64,000 bases of DNA from Vitrella brassicaformis (lineage: Eukaryota > Sar > Vitrellaceae). This document shows, piece by piece, positions 34,603 to 45,458 of this stretch. The number at the start of each line of letters is the position of its first letter. Positions within the stretch are counted from its first letter, which is position 1. The notes beneath the pieces are model-generated. The model did no database searches. It saw nothing but the letters and a program-made list of their open reading frames with translations, and had not been told where the DNA came from. Made by a program: the position numbers and the translations under genes. Location of the stretch: the NCBI GenBank assembly GCA_001179505.1, contig CDMY01000325.1, positions 55,893-119,892 on the forward strand. The letters are read 5' to 3'.

Positions 34603-37600
34603 ATGGCGTCAGCCCCGAGTGACGATGTCCCTCTTCTGTCGGACGATGAACAGGGGCTGATGGAGCCCCAGCTGCCTGATGTTGCAGAAGAGCTCCCTAT
34701 GGCACCGAGACGGCTCGAGCAGGTGCGTTGTTGTCTTGGTGTGATCTAGATGGCGGCAGGGTCACACAATAATCAAGAGGCCCTGGACGTCTGTTTTTCT
34801 TCTGCAGGTTCCGTTGGTGGGTGCACCAGCCGCCGACGATGACGAAACGACAAAAACGCTGAGAAAACATCACAAAGGCCATCAATGAATCGAATGCAGA
34901 GGGCGTGCGGAACGCCCTCTTTCGTCTGTCGCCTGAGCAAGCGAAGAAAGTGCTGACGACTGGAGAGTGCTACAGTGACTATGTGGACTATGGATCTGCG
35001 ATCCACCTTGCCGCAGGTATGCATCGTCGCATCGCTACATAGAAGCGATGCACCTACGCCGCCCCTGTCTGCCCCTGTCTGTACTTTTCAGAGAAGTGTT
35101 GGGATATGGCTGTGTTTGAGGCGCTGCTGCTGCGAGAGAGACACTACCTGCTCGGTCTGAAAGATAAGGTATCGCACTCAACACGTGTTTCGTTCACTGG
35201 CCGAATGACTACCTTCATGCTGTGTCTGCAGACCGGCAGGACGCCTCTCCACATGGTGGCAGGAAGAGGTGCGGTTCATCTTGTGGGGATGTTTGTCGAG
35301 CTGGGTGGGACCGACCTGCTGAAAGCTCGGCGCAACGTAAAGATGAGGACGTCTCGACTGGTGCATGAATCTTGCAGTGTCTTTGTCATGTTCTCGTCCA
35401 GGACGGGGAGACGCCTCTCCACGGGGCAGCACGTGAGTCATTCGTAAAGTGACGAATGACACAAGTGTAGCAGTCATCAAGTGTACTTCTTTCACTTTCA
35501 TTTAGGCCATGCTGATGTCGTGATTGCCATGTTGAGGATGAATCAAGACCTTCTGAAGTTGGAAGACAACGTAGGCTGCACCCAAATTTATCAAGAGACG
35601 TGTTGAATGATCCCTGCCTGCCAATGACTCTGACAGAGGGGACACACGCCCCTCTGCCCTCGACAACCCGAGAGTTGCCGTGATGATGTTTGGCTTGGCT
35701 GGAGCTGTGGCCATGGAGCTGCTCCAGTCTGATTAATACACTGTCCGTCGAGTGTTGCAGCCGCTGGTCCTTTCAGAAGTGCTCCCCGTCATGAAGGAAC
35801 TCCTGAGGAGCCGCTCCGAATCACCGGGCCTCGAAAGTCTTCGCTGCTGTGCGGTCTTCCGAACACTGATCAAGATTCGACCAAATGACTTCCTCACAGA
35901 GTATGACGATGCGGTAGTATAGGAGAAGAAGAAATAGATGCCATTGTTTCTATCGTGCTTGCAGTGACCTGGAAAACAAGGCGGCCTGGATGGAGGTCAA
36001 CAGAAGAAATCCGGCATCAGTTTCTTTTGCATTCGCTCTTATTCGCTTGCTTTCCAATCGGTTCAGTCCCTTACGGCAACCTTCTGCACCGAGACGACTT
36101 CATACGACTTCAAGAGGTCACTTGAGGGCAAAGAGAAAGAATGGCTAGCGCTGCTCGAGTCTGCAGAACCGCTTGAGGTGGTCAAACAAGGTACTACTCG
36201 GGTATTCAATGGATTCTCTAGTGGCCCATTCTGTCTCTTGTGACCAATTCTATGACAGCCAACTGCATGTCACTCGTCACACAGTACTGGGAGAAGTCAT
36301 ACGAGGAATACACGGTGTTTTTGGAGCCCAGAATGGTTTTCATCAGCCGCGTGGTGTCGATACTTGTCTTGTAAGCGCGGGTGCAAGCCGAAACATACGT
36401 ACACACGTACATGATATGTATCCTCTTGCGCTGCAGGGTCATGTCTGTGCTCCTTCACATCAAGATAATCAACGGGCACAGCCCGTTCTGGAGCGCAAGT
36501 GACACTCCCCTGTGGAGCGAGATCACTTCCGCTGGCGCGGAGGCAAAGCATCTGGCCGAGAACGTCATCAGTCCCCGATACATCGGATGGGCCACCGATG
36601 CATCGCTTTGGCTCGTATGGGCTTGGGCCTGGGCGTGGAACAATGATGCATGGCTTTACGTCACGCTCGCGACTGGAGCCGGATTCATTCTCCAGGAGGT
36701 CTACCAAGTGAGGGAGGGAGCCGGGGGTCAACAACGTGCTTGGTCATTGGTACGCTTTCTGTATCCCTATAGGCCATCCGTCTCGGGGCATCTTACCTGG
36801 CAGACTCATGGAATTGCATCGACTTCGCGGGTTCATCATCAATCATCGCCTTCGCCGTCATCCACTTCAGGGGATACTCGACGACAACGGAAATGAGCGC
36901 GGGGATCGTTATAGCGCTTCTCTCTGCGCTTCGCCTCCTACAAACCGCCAGCCTGCACCAAGCCGTGGGGCCACTCATCCTGTGAGGGAACTGGCACAGA
37001 GACACGAGACACCTGAGCGGACGCGGAGGCAGGCTTGGAGCCGTCTGTCTGCGTGGATTGTGTGGTGCGCATATGTGTCAGCGCGGTCGTGAAGATGATC
37101 TCGGACATCAGCATGTTTCTGGTTCTGTACGCCTACATCCTGCTGATCTTCGCGGGCGTCTTCAACGTCCTCTCGTCCGACGAAGACCATGAGTACTTCG
37201 GTACCTACGGCAAAGCCACACTCACACTGTACGTACATGTGCGATAAGCCCATAAGTCACAGTACAACGAAACAGCCCGATACTTGTCAACGCTGCAGTT
37301 TCTACGCCGCGGTCGGCGAGTTCAATGACACACTTAACAACGCCATCGAGAGCCACGACACACTGGGCGCCGTCCTCCTCTTCATCTACGTTGTCCTGTC
37401 GTCCATCATACTCGTATGTCAGCACTGTCTGTGCACACCAATGGACATGAGACACAAAAGGAATCGTTTCCTCTTCCTTTGTGCCTCAATAGCTCAATCT
37501 CCTCATCGCCATCATGGTGAGACGGACACGAGACGCTCATGGCAGATCGAGACGCTGAATGTGTTCCTGTCTGTCTTTGTGTGTGTCTGTGTGCGTCAGG

Positions 37601-38391
37601 CGTCGACGTATGCAGCGATTGAGAACACAAAGAAGCCTCAATACCAGTGACACACACACACAAAGGAGATCCTTCACATACCTTCCGGTCCCCATCTGCT
37701 GAATACATGGCGACCTTCCCCTTTGCGTGCAGACTGCGCATTCGCGTGTTGAATGAGTACCTGTCAATGCCACAGCATGAGCGTCTGCCGCCACCATTCA
37801 ACCTCATCGGTCAGTCCGCTTTTCTGTGACGGCCGACAACTAGTGCATCTCTGGATGCTCTATCCGTTTTCAGCTGCGATCAAATCGGTTCCCCTGCGAT
37901 GTCTCGCCCCTCTCCTCCCCTTTCTCATCCGCCTCTGCGAACGGCTTCTCAAGTGCTGCTGTGCACAAGAATGGCGGCCTGCGGCACCGCAAAGCTGCGA
38001 TGGGAGTGGATTCTGCCAGTGCTGCAAAGGGTTCTGGTGGTTCCTTGGGACCTTATTTGTCAGCTGCTGCTGGCTGGCTGCGATCGTTGCCCTGGTCGTA
38101 GCAAGGCTCCTGGCTTCCACCATCGATGCGGTCCTCTTCACGATTGCCTTCATGCCAGCCACCATCCTCTATCTAGTTCTAGTGAACATCCCAAACACGG
38201 CACAGGGTATTCGTGGCGACATACGGTGGAGGCGATGGGGTGACATCGTATGCACTTTTGTCTGCCTTCCCGTCGGAATCGTAATCCTCCCGTTTATGTG
38301 CGCCCTCTGTATCATTATCTTCTTCCTCACTTTTTACGTGGAAGACGTCATGGTGACAAATGAATGCAAAAAGAAGGCGGCACCGAAATGA
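34603..38391 (+). CDS. Ankyrin-repeat TRP-like cation channel
   Basis: Likely start at ATG 34603 (MASAPSDDVPLLSDDEQG). The N-terminal half has ankyrin repeats: GSAIHLAA, TGRTPLHMVAGRGAVHLVGM, DGETPLHGAA then GHADVVIAML. The membrane part has at least six hydrophobic segments: FISRVVSILVLVMSVLLHI, ASLWLVWAWAWAW with LYVTLATGAGFIL, MSAGIVIALLSALRLLQTA, ISMFLVLYAYILLIFAGVFN, a pore-like stretch (LTLFYAAVGEFNDTL), and LLFIYVVLSSIILLNLLIAI, whose LNLLIAIM end is the signature of TRP and related Ion_trans channels. Two extra cysteine-rich transmembrane segments follow (37870-38370). TRP channels pass calcium and other cations. Frame breaks appear near 34850 and 35655, and possibly 36060, so the gene may be damaged or the sequence may contain indel errors. 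Confidence 0.75.
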
Positions 38392-38478
38392 AGAAATGTT
38401 CTGCTGTCACAGAGCTGCGGGAAATAGTGTCAAGACACTTGCAGCGGAAGATCGGGCAGCGGTGCATCGAGCGCTGTA

Positions 38479-38712
38479 ATGAGGAGTGGCGTAGTGGACC
38501 CAGTGACCATCGAGAAGTGGATCAAGACAGCAGACTACCACAACTCAAGCCCATCTGACGTCATGGCAGGTGAGACATGACACAGGAACGCAATCGGGCA
38601 GACACACAGGGGCAAGCCGTGTGTCTCTCTTTGTTGTACTGCAGCCCTCGACTGCCTGCCCGAGATGCTGGTAAGGTTGCGGCACATGGATGAGCGAATG
38701 ACCCAAGCTTGA
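38479..38712 (+). CDS. Small 52-residue protein, unknown
   Basis: Two exons (38479-38569 and 38645-38712) join in phase to 159 bases: MRSGVVDPVTIEKWIKTADY, HNSSPSDVMA, then ALDCLPEMLVRLRHMDERMT and QA stop. It is short and helical, with no membrane segment. It may instead be the 3' end of a longer gene. An overlapping frame at 38391-38558 is an alternative reading. Confidence 0.4.
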
Positions 38713-39293
38713 GAGACGTCAGGAATATGATGGGCGATGCCTGTATGCAACACACTGACTCGGAACAAATGGGCGACATGTCAGCGGTCGACTTGAAGAA
38801 TGGATCTGCACGGTTGACGCGAATCACACGTGTTGAGCACTCAAGTGTGTTTTCTGAGTGTCTCAGCCAGACACATCATGCAGCACGCAGTCGGCAAGCT
38901 GGCTGTGCCAAAAAAGAAACCGATTCCCTTTCCCAATCGCAGGCAGCCAGTTTATCACCCGCATCGTTACAGACAGACACACAGCTCAACGGAAAGGAGG
39001 CCCACACCCTTGATTGAGTCCAGGCAGAGAGTCTTACTCACTTCATCGATGGCCGCCAGTCGAAGCTCCTTTCTCACTCAGTGTCAGGCACCGCATCGAG
39101 AAGCAGAAGAGAGCAGACAGACAGGGAGGGAGGTAGCCAGCCACCCCCACACACAGGCTACCTGCCCAACGAGAAACAGACTCCCAAACCACTGTCATCC
39201 CAGCAGCAGCAGCAGCAGCCATCATCCGTCAGTTTCCCCACCGTGTTTGCCCTCCCGCCTGTGTGTGTGGGTGGCTGGCCACGCTGGAGGGGC
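38713..39293. other. Intergenic, no gene recognised
   Basis: No exon is supported. The stretch holds a CAG repeat near 39200-39220. Extra C-terminal exons of the minus-strand coiled-coil gene could lie here. Confidence 0.35.
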
Positions 39294-41128
39294 TCATTGA
39301 CGGCTGCTGCTGATGCTGCTGCTGCAAACTGATGTAGCCCACCTGCACATAAACGACGCGCAGGTGATGCTGGCTGCCTGTGAAAACCAGGCCTTATATT
39401 TGCTCACTGATGTCGTTGTGTCCGCCGCACTCTGCTGCACCAAGGGGGTCGTCGGCGCCGCAGAAGGTGCACTAGGTGGAAGAGGAGGCGGGTGCTGCGG
39501 CATGTCTTCGTCAGGCCCCCATTCACGGAGCGCCGCCACCGCCTGACCCACCTGAACGACAACAACACGGGACAGAAGAGAACAGGACAGACAACGATGG
39601 ATGGCCATCCGTTTCCGCTCTGGTGCTGCCTGTGAGTCGTTCAGTGATATGCGCGCCTCACTCACTCACCAGTTGTTGCTGCTGTGTCAGCAACATCTGC
39701 TGCGCCGTCTGAACTTGAGCCCAGTACTGCACACAACACACACACGCACAACACGCACGCACACAGACACAGAGGGTGGTGCGAATGTGACTGTCCATGT
39801 GTGTATTTGGAGACGTACTTTCATCGCTGGCTGCATTGCCACTATCTGCTGCTGCAGTCCCGCGATGTGCTGCTCCATAGCGCAGATCTGCTGCCGCAGC
39901 TGGGCCTCTACCTGCTGGAGTTGGCGGATTTGCAGGTTTTTGTCGGCGATCGCGTTGGTCTTGGCCTTGAGCTGCCGCTCCTTTTCCAGATCGGCCTGGT
40001 GTGCGGCCCACCAGGCGGCTTCCAGCTTCAGATACGCCTGAAACATACACCAAACAGCACCACTCATTATGAGTCATCGCTATAGTTGTTTCTAGTTGCC
40101 GAAGCTAGGTGGATTACCTCTCTGTGGAAGCGAAGCTTGGCGTCCTTGGCCCAGAGGAGTCTCGCCGCCTGCCCAGGGTCGCCAGCCGCTTGGCGCAGGT
40201 CGTCGACCAGATGCCGAAGATGGTCGATCTCCTCGTTCTTGTGCAGCACCAGCTGCCCCAAACCAGCCGGGTGCTGCTCCGTCAGCATCTGGTCGAGGTG
40301 GGCTATCCTGGCATTCATGTCGCTGCGCATCTTCACGTACACCTCTATGTGGCGGTCGTGGATGGACTTCTCGACGAACTCGCCAACTGACACACAAACC
40401 GGCAAGGGCGCGCACACACACACACACACACAACAGGTGGGTTGAGGTCAGGTGTTGTGTTGTCCTGTCACTGTCGTACCGGTGTCCACTGTGACGCTGG
40501 TGGGATGCACGTTGCCATACACCCACACCCGGGCTTTGGCCGTGCCGTCTGAGCAAAGAAAGGCACACACAATCGCAACCACACATCATGCATGATGTGA
40601 GCAGCCAATACCAACCGGTCTGGGCAACGTCATCGGCCGTGTCGGGAATGGCGGACACCTCAGCCTCATGGATGTCAGCTGGGCCATCTGCGAGAGAAAC
40701 ACAAACAAACAGCCACAAATCAGAGGTCTGCCTGTCCCCTGGAACATACTCTTCAAGAATGCGTACCTTCAGCAGCGGCAGCCTCCTCCTCGTCCTCCTC
40801 AGCAGCTCCCTCAGCAGCAGCAGCCCCTCCTCCCTGGCGTGTCCCTGAAGACGCACACAGGTAGAAGAAACACCGTATGCATCTATGGTGTGTTGGTTGC
40901 TTGACCCATTCACTCCTCGATGAGTGAGGGTGATCTTTCTTACCCTTGATTTCCTTGATGATCTCGTCAACCATGGTGGCCATGACCACCCCCACGAGGA
41001 CGATGAAGGGGCAGCCGACAACGCCCATGCCGAAGCCGTACGCCATGGCCGCCCCGACGCCGCCTGCCGCCCCGGACAATCCAGCCACGCCGGCTGCGCC
41101 CGTGGCTGTGGTGAGGACAAAGGGCATG
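39294..41128 (-). CDS. Coiled-coil protein with glycine-rich membrane N-terminus
   Basis: The start is ATG 41128, which opens a long glycine/alanine-rich hydrophobic region (MPFVLTTATGAAGVAGLSGA ... FGMGVVGCPFIVLVGVVMAT), able to span a membrane twice or act as a glycine zipper. Acidic alanine exons follow, then GKARVW-like short exons and a long coiled coil: YVKMRSDMNARIAHLDQMLT, HKNEEIDHLRHLVDDLRQ, ADLEKERQLKAKTNAIADKN then LQIRQLQQVEAQLRQQI and MEQHIAGLQQQIVAM. The end is proline- and serine/glutamine-rich. Family unknown; a membrane-tethered scaffold is a fair guess. The final exon edge is uncertain. It is divergent with the gene at 41291, 162 bases apart. Confidence 0.65.
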
Positions 41129-41193
41129 ATGCTGATCTGTCGTCGGTGCCAATGCTCTTTCTCGTCGTCCTTTCTTTCTCCCTCTGGTGAGCT

Positions 41194-41228
41194 AAGCTCG
41201 CAGAAGGCGATCGCTTTTGTAGCTCGCA
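41194..41228. promoter_or_regulatory. AAGCTCGCAG motif plus variant TAGCTCGCA
   Basis: Exact motif at 41194-41203 and a one-base variant at 41220-41228, both in the 162-base region between divergent ATGs at 41128 and 41291. A 16-base spacing separates the two words. Confidence 0.45.
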
Positions 41229-41290
41229 CCTGTTGCATTGTTCGCGTTTCATTGCGTTTGCGTGTTGTGTTGTTGGGCCAGACAGCACCG

Positions 41291-42127
41291 ATGCTGCCGT
41301 CCCATCGGCGGCAGCATTATTTCTACACCTCCGCCCCGCCTCATCCAGTGGTGGCTGACGTGGCTGGGGATGGTGACAACCCTCCTGATGCTGATGCCGA
41401 TGCCGGTGCTGGTGTGGAGACCTCTGCGGCCGTCATGCCGTCCGCTGATGGGCCGGACGAGGGGCAGAGAGGCTCGAATACGACGCCGACAGGTCAGTGG
41501 GCGTCAAAATCTCACAACTCATTTGTGTTGTCAATCTCATTGTGTGGACGTTGGTATTTCAGAGCGTTTGATTCGGGACAGTGATGAGGCAGCCGCTGCG
41601 GTGCGTGTGCTCGAAGGACTGCTCCCGCCGCCCACAGCCAGCTCTGCCGAGTGGACTCATATGAGGCGGAGGAGCAACATACAGATCGACGCGACCGAGG
41701 CCGCCTACTACCTGGACAAAGCAATCAAAGCGGTCAGCTGCAGCCAGCCAGACAGGCGCATACAGAGAGAGACTCTGTTCGTGTGTGTGTGTGTGTGTGT
41801 GCAGGAGAGTGCTCGTGCCAAGCAACAGATGCTCAACAAGGCACAGATCCGCCTCGACGCCCTCGAAAAGTTCGCGCAGAACCTGGCCACGAAAGGATCG
41901 CTGTCGGCGGACGAGAGAGAGCAGTTCTGCCTCACGCAGGACAAGCTGCCGCCGCTGCGCCGCCTCAAGCGGAAGGCCGAAGCCACTATCTCACTCTCAG
42001 GTGGGCGAGTATTCCCATCTTCGTGCGGCACACGCACCCATCTGTGTGTGTATCTCTCTCTCTCTCTCCCCCTTCGTGCGTGTGTGTGTGTGTGTGTGTG
42101 TGTCTTACAGGAGAGCATTTGCAATAG
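41291..42127 (+). CDS. Small coiled-coil protein, unknown
   Basis: Start at ATG 41291 (MLPSHRRQHYFYTSAPP). The first exon ends at 41492 and the next begins at 41563 in phase (ERLIRDSDEAAAAVRVLEGL). Further exons give IDATEAAYYLDKAIKA, ESARAKQQMLNKAQIRLDAL and EKFAQNLATKGSLSADEREQ, and the gene ends GEHLQ stop at 42127. The C-terminal half is helical and charged, suited to a coiled coil. The N-terminal part is acidic and disordered. No signal peptide or membrane segment. Its neighbour across the shared promoter is also coiled-coil, so a partnership is possible but unproven. Confidence 0.65.
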
Positions 42128-42305
42128 ATCATCTCTTTGCGGTAACTATGTATAGTGTTAGTGACGGCGGTTTGTAGACATAGAGGCGAGAGCGAGGGAG
42201 GCGGGAGGGAGGCGGGAGGGTGGCGGGAGAAGCGTCTGTGTGTCAGACGCAGTCATGGGCAATGGATAGAATGGATGGATGGATCGATGTCAAGCAAACA
42301 TCCAC

Positions 42306-42329
42306 AGGGTTTGGAGGGTCTAGGGTTCA
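42306..42329. promoter_or_regulatory. Telo-box-like sequence upstream of RMD1-like gene
   Basis: cagggtttggagggtctagg runs into gttca. The 14-base word gggtctagggttca is shared exactly with 63716-63729. It lies 54-77 bases before the ATG at 42383 and just before an AAGCTCGCAG motif. Plant telo-boxes (AAACCCTA) are known promoter elements; the same role here is inference. Confidence 0.45.
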
Positions 42330-42335
42330 GAAGCC

Positions 42336-42345
42336 AAGCTCGCAG
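42336..42345. promoter_or_regulatory. AAGCTCGCAG motif before RMD1-like gene
   Basis: Exact copy 38 bases upstream of the ATG at 42383. Confidence 0.4.
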
Positions 42346-42382
42346 ACCTCTCTCCGGCCCGAGATTTTCGTTTTGATTCATC

Positions 42383-45139
42383 ATGGTAGACGCGGATCAC
42401 GAGAATGTTGACTTGAGTGCCGAGTTCAACAGTATCGGCGACCTCAGCCCCGTGCAGGGGAGGGAATCAAGGGAGAGGTCAGCATCGCCTCCTTTCGCCG
42501 ATGCGACTGCGGCAGATGGCCGTCGACGCCCTTCCCGCAGCATCATGCTCAACACGCTGACGACGGTGCCGCACAACCACGTCAGGGTGGAGCCGACCAA
42601 GTCATCTTCTACAACAGGTCAGTCAGTCAGTCAAGGCAGACAAGCCATGCATGGTTGCTGCTGCCAGTCCGCTCATCCACTTATCCGCATGTGTGTGTCT
42701 GAGTCACAGGCCTCGAGCCGCCAGACAGGGAGGACTCCGAGCCCGGCATGGACGACGCCTTTCGCGGCTCCCCGTCCGACCCGCTCCCCCCGATGCCGCT
42801 CCCTCCTTCGCTCCCCATCCCGTCGGCTCGCGAGCGGTCAGCCCCAGCACCCGCCAGCAGGGGCAAAAAGCGGGCGGTGCCGCACTCGAGGTGGGTGCGG
42901 CAGCGGACGTGGGGTGCTGATGCGAGCGGCGGGTCGGCTGGTGGGCAGAAGGGCAGGAAGGGGGCCGAACAGGCGACCCGACGGTCGCCGAGGCATCGGA
43001 TTGACATCATACCTGAGAGCACGGTATGGGGCGAGGGATGGATGGAGTCTGTCATTTGTGTGTGGGTGGGTGGGTGGGTGGGTGGGTTTGGGCAGTTGGG
43101 TTTGTTCCGGCGCGTGACTGCTCATTGTCGAGTTGAGAAGTATGACCTGCAGGCGATCATGGAGACGCCCTTGGGGTGGGCGAGGCAAAGCCGTTGCAGC
43201 GCACGCAACTGTGTGTCCATTGCCTGTCTCTCTCTGTGTGTGACAGTTTGTCTGCCGAGTATGTGGACATGGAGGAGTCGATCTTGATGATGACCACCTC
43301 CCGGCACACCATGATGAGAAGACCTACCAGCGCCAGACAGGGCAGGGTACGCAAGGGCACAACCAACCACCCTGTATGTCTGCTCCACACTCCATTCTGT
43401 CTGCCTGTGTCTGTTGGTCTGTTGGTCCGTCAGCTGATGAGTGCCGACATGTCGGCGACGATCCACTTCCCCAATGGCAATGGACAGACACCCTTTGACG
43501 AAGACGAAGAGGACGTACGTATGCATCATGCACACAGACACACACACACGCGCGCGGACGCCATGGCATGCCTTTTTTCTCCCTGTGTGTGTGTCGGTTC
43601 ATTCAGCGTGCCTATGCGTTTGTGTTTGACAACGGTCCGGTGGTGCTGTGGGGCTTCGACGATCTGGCGGGCGAACACCAGTTCCTTTACTGCCTCTCAC
43701 AATTCGCACGTACGTAAGAGTGGTGGACACGCACGCACGCCACACAGACGGGGGCACGGTCGGTCCGTGCATTGCTGCCTGCCTCCTGTGCGTCCAGATG
43801 GCGAGATACTGGTGCATTTGCAGTGTGTGGAGGAGCTGGAGTATGCCTTTGTCGACACGCTCGGACGGTCCACACAGGTCTATATGGCAGTGTCCCTCCC
43901 CACTTCATTGATGTGAACACTCATTCATCTGGGTGCAGGTGCCTCGTTCTCGCATCCGTCATGACCGCATCTTCCTCAAGGTGGGCAGTAGCTTAGCTTG
44001 GGCGGAGATGCAGCACACACTCTCAGCCAATGACACAGAGGACCACGCCCATGGAGGTCTCACTCGCTGCTGTTGTCCCTCCCTCCCTAATCTCCTCTTC
44101 TCCTCAGACTCACGAGAAGGACGAGAGGGTGGCGGTGTCCGTCGCCATGGCCCAGTCCGTCAGACTGTCCATATTCGGTAAGCAAACGGAAACGCATAAA
44201 TGGAATGATCAGCAGATAGCAGAGGGGGTGAGAGCTATTTGCATGGCTTGGCTTGGCTTGTCGTGTGCTGTGCATGTGCGTGTGGTGGCCTGTCGATCAC
44301 ACAACAGAGGAGGCGCTCGAAGCTGGCCTACAACGGTGAGTGCGCACAGACGACAGACAGACAGACAGACTCACGCAGACACATCGGCAACCGGTCATCA
44401 TATATGCATATTTGTGTTGTTTGTGTGTTGTGTGTGAGACAGTGTCAGGGAGATTCCCGAGGCGATGGTGGAGCGGGGCACGACCAAGCTGCCCGACCGG
44501 GCGGTGTCGGAGCGCATGTGTGAGGTCTTCCTGCGTATGCTCGACGTCAACGTGGTCAGCGGTGAGGAAAGGGAAGCTGGATCAGATCAGCATTTCATGG
44601 AGCGCATCCCATGTGCACACACATGTCATGTTGGGCTATGGGTGCAGGTCTGCGAGGTGTGCCCGACTATTTTTGGGAGAACGACACGTGGCAGGGCTTC
44701 TACACACGGGTGTGGTGGGGTGGGGTGGGCAGATGAGATGGTGCACACACCACACACGCATAAGATACACAACACATGTGAGCACTCTACTCTGTTGTGT
44801 GTCCGTCCATTCATTCATTCAGGTGTACAAGTATTTCGAGATAGAGGAGCGGATCGGCATCCTCAACAGCCGGTACGACTACATCGGAGAGCTCTTCACC
44901 GTCGTCAGAGAAGAAAGGCAACACGGTCGGTCGGTCAGCCCATCCCCCCGGACCACCAACACAGGACAAGACAAGAACTCACCCTTACTTAACGCGTGGG
45001 TGATCTCTGTGTGTGTTGCGTCTGATATGATTGGTCAGGTCAGATGTCTCGGCTGGAGTTGATCATCATCCTGCTGCTGGCGCTGCAGGTCTTCGCCACC
45101 ATCTTCAAGGACATACTCGAGAGGAACATCGAGGGCTAA
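42383..45139 (+). CDS. RMD1/RMND1 (DUF155) family membrane protein
   Basis: Start ATG 42383 (MVDADHENVDLSAEF). The first exons encode a disordered Ser/Pro-rich region with a basic patch. From 43600 the exons match the RMD1/Sif2 (DUF155) family: RAYAFVFDNGPVVLWGFDDL then EHQFLYCLSQFA, LEYAFVDTLG, then RLSIFEEALEAGL, VPDYFWENDTWQGFY, and YKYFEIEERIGILNSRYDYI. The family ends in a single hydrophobic anchor before a short tail, seen here as LELIIILLLALQVFATIFKD. In yeast and humans members sit at the ER/vacuole or in mitochondria (RMND1 supports mitochondrial translation). There is no clear mitochondrial presequence, so the location is open. The exon edges between 43020 and 43260 are uncertain. 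Confidence 0.82.
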
Positions 45140-45458
45140 ATCAGTGCGTGGTCGGACGGTGGATGGTTGAGTGGTTGGGTGCATGGACAGGCGGCTGTCA
45201 GTATATTGCGTGTGACGATTTTGTAGTAGTAAGGCAGACAGACAGACGGACATGGTCTGATTGGTATGTACGATAATGAAAGTTTCTCACGTTCCTTTGC
45301 CGCATGGAAACACACAGGTCGCGACAGACCGCCACGCATGCATACCTCGAGAGGAAAGAGCAGTGATCGATCCATCGTGTAATACATACACATAACATAA
45401 ATGGTACAAAGAGCTCTGCCCGCCCGACCGCCCAGAACAGTAGCCGCCCCCAACTCTC
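45140..45458. other. Spacer between converging genes
   Basis: About 320 bases between two convergent stops. I see nothing beyond a short GACA repeat near 45235 and presumed 3' UTRs. Confidence 0.4.
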
